Shown: positions 1-5,429 of the stretch, one piece after another
Numbering within the stretch: the stretch's first letter is position 1
Layout of the letters: the number at the start of each line of letters is the position of its first letter
Source of the DNA: an uncultured Actinoplanes sp.
GTDB taxonomy: Bacteria; Actinomycetota; Actinomycetes; Mycobacteriales; Micromonosporaceae
Reading direction: 5' to 3'
Length of the DNA stretch: 7,436 nt
Assembly: GCF_934643405.1 (NCBI RefSeq)
Contig: NZ_CAKUCL010000317.1
Span: 1-7,436, forward strand
The notes under the pieces: generated by a model
Told to the model about the DNA's origin: nothing
The model's input: only the letters and a program-made list of their open reading frames with translations
Databases searched by the model: none
Made by a program: the position numbers and the translations under genes

Positions 1-2
1 CA

Positions 3-320
3 TCAACATCGACGCCGTCAACCCCATCAACGTTTACCCAGTCAACGCAGTCAACGCAGTCAACGCATTCAACGCCGGCCCCGCGGCACCATCTGTCAAC
101 GTCGCGGCCACCGCCGGCCGAGCCGGCATTGACGCCGGATCCGTCAATGTTGACGCCGCAAGCTCAATCAACGTTGACGTTCACGTGGATGCCCAGCGAC
201 GACGCAATCCACCCTGACTACACGTTCACGATGGACGGCCGCACCACCGTTTACAGCAGGCACCACGGCGGAGGCTTTCGAGCGACTGACCTGCACCGCT
301 CACTCTTCGGCGCCTCCTGA
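3..320 (+). CDS. C-terminal part of a Ser/Thr/Pro-repeat protein, start outside window
   Basis: The frame is open from the window edge to the TGA at 318-320 and has no recognised family. The first third encodes a low-complexity Ser-Thr-Pro/Gln stretch (repeats such as QSTQSTQSTHSTP) of the kind that links domains in exported actinomycete proteins. About 75 less repetitive residues follow, ending DLHRSLFGAS. The TCAAC units at 3, 18, 27, 42, 51, 60, 69, 96 and 168 are all spaced by multiples of three, so each reads as Ser-Thr in this frame. Third positions are rich in G/C from about 190 to 320, which favours this frame. A competing frame (2-217) reads as an Asn-rich peptide with VNA repeats and has similar third-position GC over the repeat, so the choice is not certain. 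A TTG at 129 could start a shorter ORF, but it lacks a clear ribosome binding site. I cannot assign a function. Confidence 0.45.
   Translation, partial: STSTPSTPSTFTQSTQSTQSTHSTPAPRHHLSTSRPPPAEPALTPDPSMLTPQAQSTLTFTWMPSDDAIHPDYTFTMDGRTTVYSRHHGGGFRATDLHRSLFGAS
40..76 (+). repeat. Short tandem repeat, 9-bp unit GTCAACGCA
   Basis: Four consecutive 9-bp units start at 41, 50, 59 and 68. Three are GTCAACGCA and the last is degenerate. Looser TCAAC copies lie on both sides (3, 18, 27, 96, 168). The unit length is a multiple of three, so copy-number change would keep the reading frame and lengthen or shorten the Ser-Thr-Gln linker of the protein ending at 320. Confidence 0.75.
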
Positions 321-323
321 CCG

Positions 324-353
324 TTGCGGGTTAGTTCAAGACCTTAATAAACT
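324..353 (+). promoter_or_regulatory. Possible sigma70-type promoter for the GH30 gene
   Basis: TTGCGG at 324-329 and TAAACT at 348-353 are separated by 18 bp and resemble -35 and -10 boxes. This is the only AT-richer stretch between the upstream stop (320) and the GTG at 393. If correct, transcription would start near 360. The match is modest and the call rests on pattern alone. Confidence 0.3.
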
Positions 354-387
354 CCCGGTGATAGGGCCTTATCTATCTGATCGGGAG
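352..387 (+). promoter_or_regulatory. Inverted repeat covering the GH30 ribosome binding site; operator or RBS-masking hairpin
   Basis: Bases 352-364 pair with 373-387. CTCCCG (352-357) is complementary to CGGGAG (382-387), G358-T381 and T359-A380 extend the stem, two bases (378-379) bulge, and GATAG (360-364) pairs with CTATC (373-377) around an 8-base loop. The right arm is the Shine-Dalgarno sequence of the GH30 gene. Nested inside is a near-perfect 14-bp palindrome, GATAGGGCCTTATC (360-373). As RNA this would hide the ribosome binding site; as DNA it could be a repressor operator. If transcription starts near 360, the left arm is not transcribed and only the operator reading survives. Confidence 0.5.
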
Positions 388-388
388 G
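383..388 (+). promoter_or_regulatory. Ribosome binding site GGGAGG for the GH30 gene
   Basis: GGGAGG ends four bases before the GTG at 393. The spacing is short but workable, and it supports GTG 393 as the start, since the protein from there begins with a classical signal peptide. Confidence 0.6.
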
Positions 389-392
389 CCTC

Positions 393-2705
393 GTGAGGCG
401 AACCACCACCGCCGCGCTAGCCGTCACATCAACGGCGATGCTGCTGCTCACGGCCGCGCAACCGGCCTCGGCCACCAGATCTCGCAGCGCACCGCTGACC
501 GGCACCCACTCGACGGGCCACGCGCGCGGGTCGCTGGTGACCGGCACTTACTCGACCGGCAGCGGCAAAAGCGGCATCGACGACGGCACCGGCACCGGCA
601 AGAGCGGCACCGGCACCGGCAAGAGCGGCACCGGCACCGGCGCGGCCTGGCAGCCCCTGCCGGCCACCCACGTAGGCGCCGATCGCGACGTCGCCGCCGA
701 CGCCACCGTCGTCGTCGACCCCTCGCAGACTCGGCAGCACTACCAAGGCATCGGCTTCTCGATCGACGAGACCAGCGTCTCCAACCTCTGGAAGCTGACC
801 CCGGCCGAGCGCGAGAAAGCGATCCGGCTGCTCACCGACCCCCGCACCGGCGCCGGCTTCGACCGCTTCCGCCTGACGATCGGCAGCCCGGACCTCATCG
901 AGCACCTGCCGTTCTGGTCCTACGACGACCTGCCCAGCGGCGTCAGCAGCGACGAAAGCCTCAAGTACTTCTCTCTCCAGCGCGACATCGACCTGCACAT
1001 GATCGACACGATCAAGCTGATCCAGAAGTACAACCCGCGGGCCACGTTCTTCGCGTCCGCGTGGAGCGCGCCCGCCTGGATGAAGACGAACAACAAGTTC
1101 ACCGGCGAGGTCGCGCTCAAGCCGGGCAGCACCACCGATCACTACCAGGTCGGCAAGCTTCGCGATGACTGCATTGACGTGTTCGCGCGCTATTACGTCA
1201 AGTACATCCAGTCAATGCGTCACCATGGCATCAACGTTGACGCGATCACGCTGCTCAACGAGCCGGGCATGGACGTCGTCTACCCGGCCATGGACATCAG
1301 CGTCGAGCAGCAGCAGAAGCTGTCCGTGGCGATCAAGCGGGAGTTCCGCCGCGCGCATGTCGACACCGAGCTGTACGTGCACGACTTCAACTTCTGGGAT
1401 TGGCGCGACCCGAACAGCACCGCGACCAAGAACTACTACCGGATCATGAACGACCCGGCCACCCGCAGGGCCGCGGACGCCATCGCGTTCCACCCGTACT
1501 GGGGCGACCCGACCGTCATGCGCGACGCCTACGAGGAGTTCGGCAAGCCGGTCCACATGACCGAGACCAGCGACCTCAACCCCGCCACGGTGCTGAGCTA
1601 CTTCCGCCTCGACGCCAGCGACTACATCCTGTGGGCGCAGACCACCGACCAGGACGGCGGCACTCTGCACTGGACGGACAAGCGGGACAACAACGTCGAC
1701 TGGGAGGAGATCGGCCGCACCACCAAGTGGCCCGACCGCCTCGTCAAGGTCAACACCAACTCCAAGACCTTCTCCGTACGGGACGAGCTCTACCCGCTCG
1801 GACAGTTCGCCAAATATCTGAGCCCGTCGGACGTGCGCGTCGAGTCGAGCGGCACCAGCAACGGGGTCAGCAACGTCGTCTACCGCGACCACAACCGGTT
1901 CACCGCGATCCTCGCCAACGGCAACACCACCGCGTCCAAGGTGCGTGTCCTGCTCGGCGGCGAGTCCTTCGTGGTCACCGTCCCGGCCGGCGCGTACGCC
2001 ACGTACCGCTGGACGGCAAACCCGCCCCGCCGCGATCACGCGCCGGCCTTCGGAGACATCGCAGCGGTCACCGCCGACCAGTACGCGACCACCCAGTTCC
2101 GCCTGACCGCAACCGATCGTGACCACGACAGGCTGGCGTACTACGCCACCGACCTGCCCGGCGGTGTCGACCTGGACGCCCGGACCGGCGTCGTGACCCT
2201 GCACCCGACCACCGCCGGCACCACCGATCTGACCTTCTACGTGACCGACGGCGCCACCCGGGACGCGGTGACGGTCCACGTCACGGTCGCAGCGCACGGC
2301 GCCCCGATCGGGGCGAGGATCGAGGCCGAGGCGTACGTGGCTCAGCACGGCTGGACCGACGGCGGCGCCAACTTCATCGAGAGCAACGCGGGCGCCAGCG
2401 GCGGCAGGAACGTGGGCTGGACCGCTCCCGGCAACTGGCTCGGCTACCGGATCGACGTCGCGCAGCCCGGGACGTACGACCTGGAGTTGCGGGTGGCCAA
2501 CGGAACCGGCGGTGAGGCCACGGAGGCCATTTCGTTCCGCGACGCCTCCGGGACCGTCCTCGCGACGGCGAGTGTGCCGGACACCGGCGGCTGGTCCACC
2601 TACCGGTCCGTCCACGTCCCGGTGACGCTGGCCGCCGGCGACCAGCAGGTGACGGTCTTCTGCGAGGCCGGCGGCTTCAACCTCGACTATCTGACGCTGA
2701 GCTGA
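393..2705 (+). CDS. Secreted GH30-family glycoside hydrolase with Ig-like and CBM6-like domains
   Basis: Probable exported retaining beta-glycosidase of 770 residues acting on an extracellular polysaccharide or glycoconjugate. Residues 1-27 form a Sec signal peptide (MRR, hydrophobic core, cleavage after ASA). Residues 28-103 are a Gly/Thr/Ser/Lys linker. The GH30 TIM barrel with its side beta-sandwich spans about 104-542. It contains the WSAPAWMKTN motif (224-233), the acid/base glutamate E290 in LLNEP and the nucleophile E391 in HMTETS. Residues about 548-635 resemble a putative Ig domain (LPGGVDLDARTG pattern). Residues 639-770 resemble CBM6, opening IEAEAY, with GWTAPGNW and ending GFNLDYLTLS. 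GH30 members include glucosylceramidases, beta-1,6-glucanases, beta-1,6-galactanases and xylanases. I cannot fix the subfamily or substrate. The 3' end overlaps the convergent HAD gene by 19 bp. Translation may be controlled by the hairpin over the ribosome binding site. Confidence 0.9.
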   Translation: MRRTTTAALAVTSTAMLLLTAAQPASATRSRSAPLTGTHSTGHARGSLVTGTYSTGSGKSGIDDGTGTGKSGTGTGKSGTGTGAAWQPLPATHVGADRDVAADATVVVDPSQTRQHYQGIGFSIDETSVSNLWKLTPAEREKAIRLLTDPRTGAGFDRFRLTIGSPDLIEHLPFWSYDDLPSGVSSDESLKYFSLQRDIDLHMIDTIKLIQKYNPRATFFASAWSAPAWMKTNNKFTGEVALKPGSTTDHYQVGKLRDDCIDVFARYYVKYIQSMRHHGINVDAITLLNEPGMDVVYPAMDISVEQQQKLSVAIKREFRRAHVDTELYVHDFNFWDWRDPNSTATKNYYRIMNDPATRRAADAIAFHPYWGDPTVMRDAYEEFGKPVHMTETSDLNPATVLSYFRLDASDYILWAQTTDQDGGTLHWTDKRDNNVDWEEIGRTTKWPDRLVKVNTNSKTFSVRDELYPLGQFAKYLSPSDVRVESSGTSNGVSNVVYRDHNRFTAILANGNTTASKVRVLLGGESFVVTVPAGAYATYRWTANPPRRDHAPAFGDIAAVTADQYATTQFRLTATDRDHDRLAYYATDLPGGVDLDARTGVVTLHPTTAGTTDLTFYVTDGATRDAVTVHVTVAAHGAPIGARIEAEAYVAQHGWTDGGANFIESNAGASGGRNVGWTAPGNWLGYRIDVAQPGTYDLELRVANGTGGEATEAISFRDASGTVLATASVPDTGGWSTYRSVHVPVTLAAGDQQVTVFCEAGGFNLDYLTLS
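585..641 (+). repeat. 21-bp tandem repeat in the GH30 linker
   Basis: The unit runs 585-605, repeats at 606-626, and a partial third copy covers 627-641. It encodes GTGTGKS heptads in the linker between signal peptide and catalytic domain. The unit preserves frame, so linker length can vary by slippage without breaking the enzyme. Confidence 0.85.
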
Positions 2706-3325
2706 TCATCGTCCGGGCCGCCCTCGCGGACGAGCGACGGGCGGTCCGGCGGTGGCACCCGGACGGCGGCCATGCCCGCGGCCGCCGCGCCCCGGATGCC
2801 CAGCTCGCTGTCCTCGAAGACCAGGCACCGCGCCGGGTCCACGCCCAGTTGGGCGGCCGCCATCAGGAAACAGTCCGGAGCGGGCTTCGGGCGAGCGTAG
2901 TCGCCGGCGCACACCAGCACCTCGAACCGGTCCAGCAGGTCCAGCGCGTTCAGCGACGCGATGACGGACTCGCGCGTGCTTCCGGAGACAACGGCGAACG
3001 GCAGTTTCCCGTACGCACCCGAGATGTGCTCCAACACCGCAGGAACGGCCGTGACCTGGGGCAACATCTCCTGGAAAAGCTCTTCCCGCCGTGCCGCCAC
3101 CTCCGCGACCGGCATCCTGAGGCCCTGGGCCGCGTTCAGGTCGGCGATGATGTCCGCGACCGGCCGGCCGCCCCACGCGTAGAACAGATCCTCGTCGAAC
3201 GCCCCGCCGTGCTCGGCGAGCGCCTTGCGCCAGGCGAGGTAGTGGATCGGCATCGAGTCGGTGATCGTCCCGTCGCAGTCGAACAGGTAGGCGTCGAAGG
3301 GTCCGTCCGGCAGTGGCAGCGTCAC
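2687..3325 (-). CDS. HAD-superfamily phosphatase/phosphomutase, YqaB or beta-phosphoglucomutase type
   Basis: Cytoplasmic Mg-dependent phosphoryl-transfer enzyme of 212 residues. All four HAD motifs are present: the nucleophile D16 and acid/base D18 in FDCDGT, S114 in VVSGS, K147 in RPKP, and the metal ligands E171-D172 in VFEDSELGI. The segment after motif I (DSMPIHYLAWRKAL) and the helical cap at about 20-90 are of subfamily I, as in fructose-1-phosphate phosphatase YqaB and beta-phosphoglucomutase; the sequence does not decide between phosphatase and mutase. I chose the GTG at 3325 because AGGG lies 8 bases upstream of it. The in-frame extension to 3466 encodes Cys/Arg-rich sequence unlike the family and would overlap the divergent dehydratase gene. 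The last codons overlap the GH30 3' end. The 52-bp gap at 3326-3377 must hold promoters for both divergent genes. Confidence 0.85.
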   Translation of the reverse strand: MTLPLPDGPFDAYLFDCDGTITDSMPIHYLAWRKALAEHGGAFDEDLFYAWGGRPVADIIADLNAAQGLRMPVAEVAARREELFQEMLPQVTAVPAVLEHISGAYGKLPFAVVSGSTRESVIASLNALDLLDRFEVLVCAGDYARPKPAPDCFLMAAAQLGVDPARCLVFEDSELGIRGAAAAGMAAVRVPPPDRPSLVREGGPDDDQLSVR

Positions 3326-3377
3326 GCGAACCACCCTAGGGCTGCGAAAACCGGGCCGGGTACGACAGCATGAACCG

Positions 3378-4013
3378 ATGACGAAGCTCACCGCCCGACA
3401 GATCGCCGACGAGAAGCCGGACGGCTGGGCGCACCTGCTGAACGGCCTGCAGACCCGGATAGCCACGCCCGGCTTCGCCGCCGGCCTGGCCCTGGTGAAC
3501 GCGATCGGCGCCGCCGCGGAGGAGATGGACCACCATCCGGACGTGGACCTGCGCTACACCCATGTCGCGATCCGCCTGACCAGCCACGACACCGGCGCCG
3601 TCACGCGCCGCGACATCCGCCTGGCGCGCCGCATCAACGAGCTGGCCGCCGCGGCCGGCCTGCGCCCCGAGTCCGCGCCGGCCTCCCGTCTGGAGATCGC
3701 CCTCGACACCCCGGCGCAGGACGCCGTGGCCCCCTTCTGGGCCGCCGTGCTGGGCGGCAGGCTCAGCGGTGACGAGGTGCACCACCCCGACGACGCCCTG
3801 CCCGCCCTGTGGTTCCAGCAATCGGGCGCCGACGAGCCGCGCCAGCGCTGGCATCTCGACCTCTGGCTCGACGGGAGCCAGGTGCGCGAGCGCATCGACG
3901 CCGCCCTCGCCGCCGGCGGCACCCTGGTGTCGGACGCGAACGCGCCGTCCTTCTGGGTGCTCGCCGACGCCGAGGGCAACAGGATGTGCCTCTGTACGAC
4001 GGCTAGTCGCTGA
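3378..4013 (+). CDS. Pterin-4a-carbinolamine dehydratase fused to a VOC (glyoxalase-like) domain
   Basis: Two-domain protein of 211 residues. Residues 1-95 form a pterin-4a-carbinolamine dehydratase (PCD/DCoH) domain. It has the DHHPDV motif with H52 and H53, and a third histidine, H70, exactly 17 residues after H53, as in the catalytic triad of mammalian DCoH. D79 sits in the family's closing T-x-x-D-x-x-LA pattern. PCD dehydrates 4a-hydroxytetrahydrobiopterin made by aromatic amino acid hydroxylases. Residues about 104-208 look like a VOC-superfamily domain (RLEIALDTP, RWHLDLWLDGSQV, DAEGNRMCLCT), with function and metal dependence unknown. No pterin-dependent hydroxylase is visible in the window, so the physiological substrate is open. 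There is no convincing Shine-Dalgarno sequence before ATG 3378. The last 11 bases overlap the convergent EF-Tu gene. Confidence 0.82.
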   Translation: MTKLTARQIADEKPDGWAHLLNGLQTRIATPGFAAGLALVNAIGAAAEEMDHHPDVDLRYTHVAIRLTSHDTGAVTRRDIRLARRINELAAAAGLRPESAPASRLEIALDTPAQDAVAPFWAAVLGGRLSGDEVHHPDDALPALWFQQSGADEPRQRWHLDLWLDGSQVRERIDAALAAGGTLVSDANAPSFWVLADAEGNRMCLCTTASR

Positions 4014-5193
4014 GCGCGGTCACCGTGCCGGCCGCGACCGTGCGGTTGCCCTCGCGCACCGCGAAGCCGGCGCCGACCTCGAGCGCCACCGGCTTGCCGA
4101 GCGTCACGGTGACCCGGTCCAGCGTGTCGCCGGGCATGACCAGGTCGACGTCGCCGAGGTCGAGCCCGCCGTCCACGTCGGTGGTGTGGAAGAAGAACTG
4201 CGGCCGGTAGTTCCGCTCGAACGGGGTGTGCCGTCCGCCCTCCTCCTTCGTCAGCGCGTACATCCGGGCCTCGAAGACCCGGTGCGGGCGCACCGAGCCG
4301 GGCACCGCGAGCACCTGGCCGCGCTGCACCTGCTCGCGCTTGACCCCGCGCAGCAGGACCGCCGCGTTGTCGCCGGCCTGGGCCGAGTCCAGCGACTTGC
4401 CGAACATCTCCAGGCCGGTGGCCACGCTGGCCACGGTCTCGCCGAGGCCGACCACCTCGACCGGCTCGCCGGCGCGCAGCGTCCCGCGCGACACCTTGCC
4501 GGTCACCACCGTGCCGCGGCCGCTGATCGTCAGCACGTTCTCGATCGGCATCAGGAACGGCTTGTCGACGTCCCGCGGCGGGATCGGCACGTAGGAGTCG
4601 ACCGCGTCGAGAAGGTCCGCGATGGACGACGTCCACCGGGCGTCGCCCTCCAGTGCCTTGAGCGCGCTGACCCGTACGACGGGAACCTCGTCGCCGGGGA
4701 AACCGTACTCGCTCAGCAGCTCGCGCACCTCGAGCTCGACCAGGTCGAGCAGCTCCGGGTCGTCGACCGCGTCGCTCTTGTTGAGCGCCACCACCAGGTA
4801 CGGCACGCCGACCCGCTGGGCGAGCAGCACGTGCTCGCGGGTCTGCGGCATCGAGCCGTCCTGGGCCGAGACGACCAGGATCGCCCCGTCCACCTGCGCC
4901 GCCCCCGTGATCATGTTCTTCACGTAGTCGGCGTGGCCCGGCATGTCGACGTGCGCGTAGTGCCGGTTGGGCGTCTCGTACTCGACGTGCGCGATGGTGA
5001 TGGTGATGCCGCGGGCGGCCTCCTCCGGGGCCTTGTCGATGCCCTCGAACGCGACGTACCGGTTGGCGGCCGGGTCGCGGTCGGCGAGCACCTTCGTGAT
5101 GGCGGCGGTCAGGGTCGTCTTGCCGTGGTCGACGTGACCCATCGTGCCGATGTTGACGTGCGGCTTGCTGCGGATGAACTGGCTCTTGGCCAT
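4003..5193 (-). CDS. tuf: Divergent elongation factor Tu (EF-Tu3-like paralogue)
   Basis: Full-length EF-Tu of 396 residues that delivers aminoacyl-tRNA to the ribosome as a GTP complex. GTPase motifs are intact: GHVDHGKT (19-26), the switch I threonine T64, DMPGH (83-87), NKSD (138-141) and SALK (176-179). Domains 2 and 3 are complete. Compared with E. coli EF-Tu from memory (mature numbering, offset 3), it differs at elfamycin positions: R127 (Q124), K233 (R230), A278 (G275), H336 (R333), and G265 for R262. N219 and L221 replace D216 and F218 of the aminoacyl pocket. There is no cysteine; C81, C137 and C255 become M84, S140 and A258. It stands alone, not in a str operon with rpsL, rpsG and fusA. 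Streptomyces ramocissimus EF-Tu3 is a published divergent paralogue resistant to three EF-Tu inhibitor classes, and this gene is probably of that type. ATG 5193 has a good ribosome binding site. Confidence 0.93.
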   Translation of the reverse strand: MAKSQFIRSKPHVNIGTMGHVDHGKTTLTAAITKVLADRDPAANRYVAFEGIDKAPEEAARGITITIAHVEYETPNRHYAHVDMPGHADYVKNMITGAAQVDGAILVVSAQDGSMPQTREHVLLAQRVGVPYLVVALNKSDAVDDPELLDLVELEVRELLSEYGFPGDEVPVVRVSALKALEGDARWTSSIADLLDAVDSYVPIPPRDVDKPFLMPIENVLTISGRGTVVTGKVSRGTLRAGEPVEVVGLGETVASVATGLEMFGKSLDSAQAGDNAAVLLRGVKREQVQRGQVLAVPGSVRPHRVFEARMYALTKEEGGRHTPFERNYRPQFFFHTTDVDGGLDLGDVDLVMPGDTLDRVTVTLGKPVALEVGAGFAVREGNRTVAAGTVTALSD

Positions 5194-5200
5194 GGTGAAT

Positions 5201-5206
5201 CCTCAC
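5201..5206 (-). promoter_or_regulatory. Ribosome binding site of the EF-Tu gene
   Basis: On the minus strand GTGAGG is followed by seven bases (ATTCACC) and the ATG at 5193. The spacing and match support this start, which also gives the conserved N-terminus KPHVNIGT at the usual position. Confidence 0.7.
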
Positions 5207-5284
5207 TGGATGCGAGGCGTGGGAAGCAGTGCGCACCGCCGATGCGCCCACCGGCGGAACGCCAGAACCGGACACGGAGAAGAC

Positions 5285-5321
5285 ACCCTTCCCCCTGGTT
5301 CTGCTGCGGCCGGGGAAGGGT
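5285..5321 (-). terminator. Perfect 10-bp hairpin between kinase and EF-Tu genes; terminator or attenuator
   Basis: ACCCTTCCCC (5285-5294) and GGGGAAGGGT (5312-5321) are exact reverse complements around a 17-base loop. On the minus strand the hairpin lies about 108 bases past the kinase stop and about 91 bases before the EF-Tu start. The tail after it (GTCTTCTCC) is only mildly T-rich, so it is not a classical intrinsic terminator, but actinomycete terminators often lack a U-tract. It could end the kinase transcript or attenuate EF-Tu transcription. Confidence 0.5.
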
Positions 5322-5429
5322 CAGACTCGCGAATCAGCGCACGCGGGAGCCACCGCGAAGGGCAGCTTCAGACCGGGTGCGAACATGCGAGTCACGATAG
5401 CGGTGAACACGCACCCGATCGATTTAATT

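Larger units (their letters stand above)
5194..5429 (-). promoter_or_regulatory. Leader/intergenic region between kinase and EF-Tu genes
   Basis: This 236-bp gap lies between two genes on the minus strand. It holds a perfect 10-bp hairpin (5285-5321), a smaller 6-bp hairpin (CCGCCG 5236-5241 with CGGCGG 5252-5257, 10-base loop) and the EF-Tu ribosome binding site. A weak -10-like TATCGT (minus strand, 5399-5394) lies near an AT-rich patch at 5418-5431, without a clear -35 box. No tRNA gene or ORF with coding character is seen. A promoter here would give EF-Tu a leader of nearly 200 bases containing both hairpins. Confidence 0.45.

Noticed and set aside
1..110. CRISPR-like array or iteron-type origin from the GTCAACGCA repeats
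   Set aside because: Units are only 9 bp with no spacers and are locked to codon phase, which fits a coding Ser-Thr repeat better. No DnaA boxes or replication gene are seen.
344..547. 67-codon minus-strand ORF over the GH30 start
   Set aside because: It overlaps the GH30 signal peptide region, has no ribosome binding site and no recognisable motif.
1212..2615. 467-codon open frame on the minus strand inside the GH30 gene
   Set aside because: It is the antisense shadow of a high-GC gene: Val/Gly/Arg-rich, no family motifs, and the plus strand holds a clear multidomain enzyme.
3326..3466. N-terminal extension of the HAD protein to 3466
   Set aside because: The extra 47 residues are Cys/Arg/Ser-rich and precede the normal HAD start; the extension would overlap the divergent dehydratase gene, and GTG 3325 has a ribosome binding site.
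4003..5193. Main housekeeping EF-Tu (tuf1) of a str operon
   Set aside because: No rpsL, rpsG, fusA or rpsJ beside it, and many substitutions at positions invariant in housekeeping EF-Tu.
3769..5400. 543-codon plus-strand open frame across the dehydratase end and EF-Tu
   Set aside because: It lies opposite a full-length EF-Tu with all GTPase motifs; the translation is Arg/His/Val-rich without any recognisable domain.
5194..5429. tRNA gene next to the EF-Tu gene, as in tufB operons
   Set aside because: No cloverleaf arms or T-loop consensus (GGTTCGAATCC type) found on either strand.
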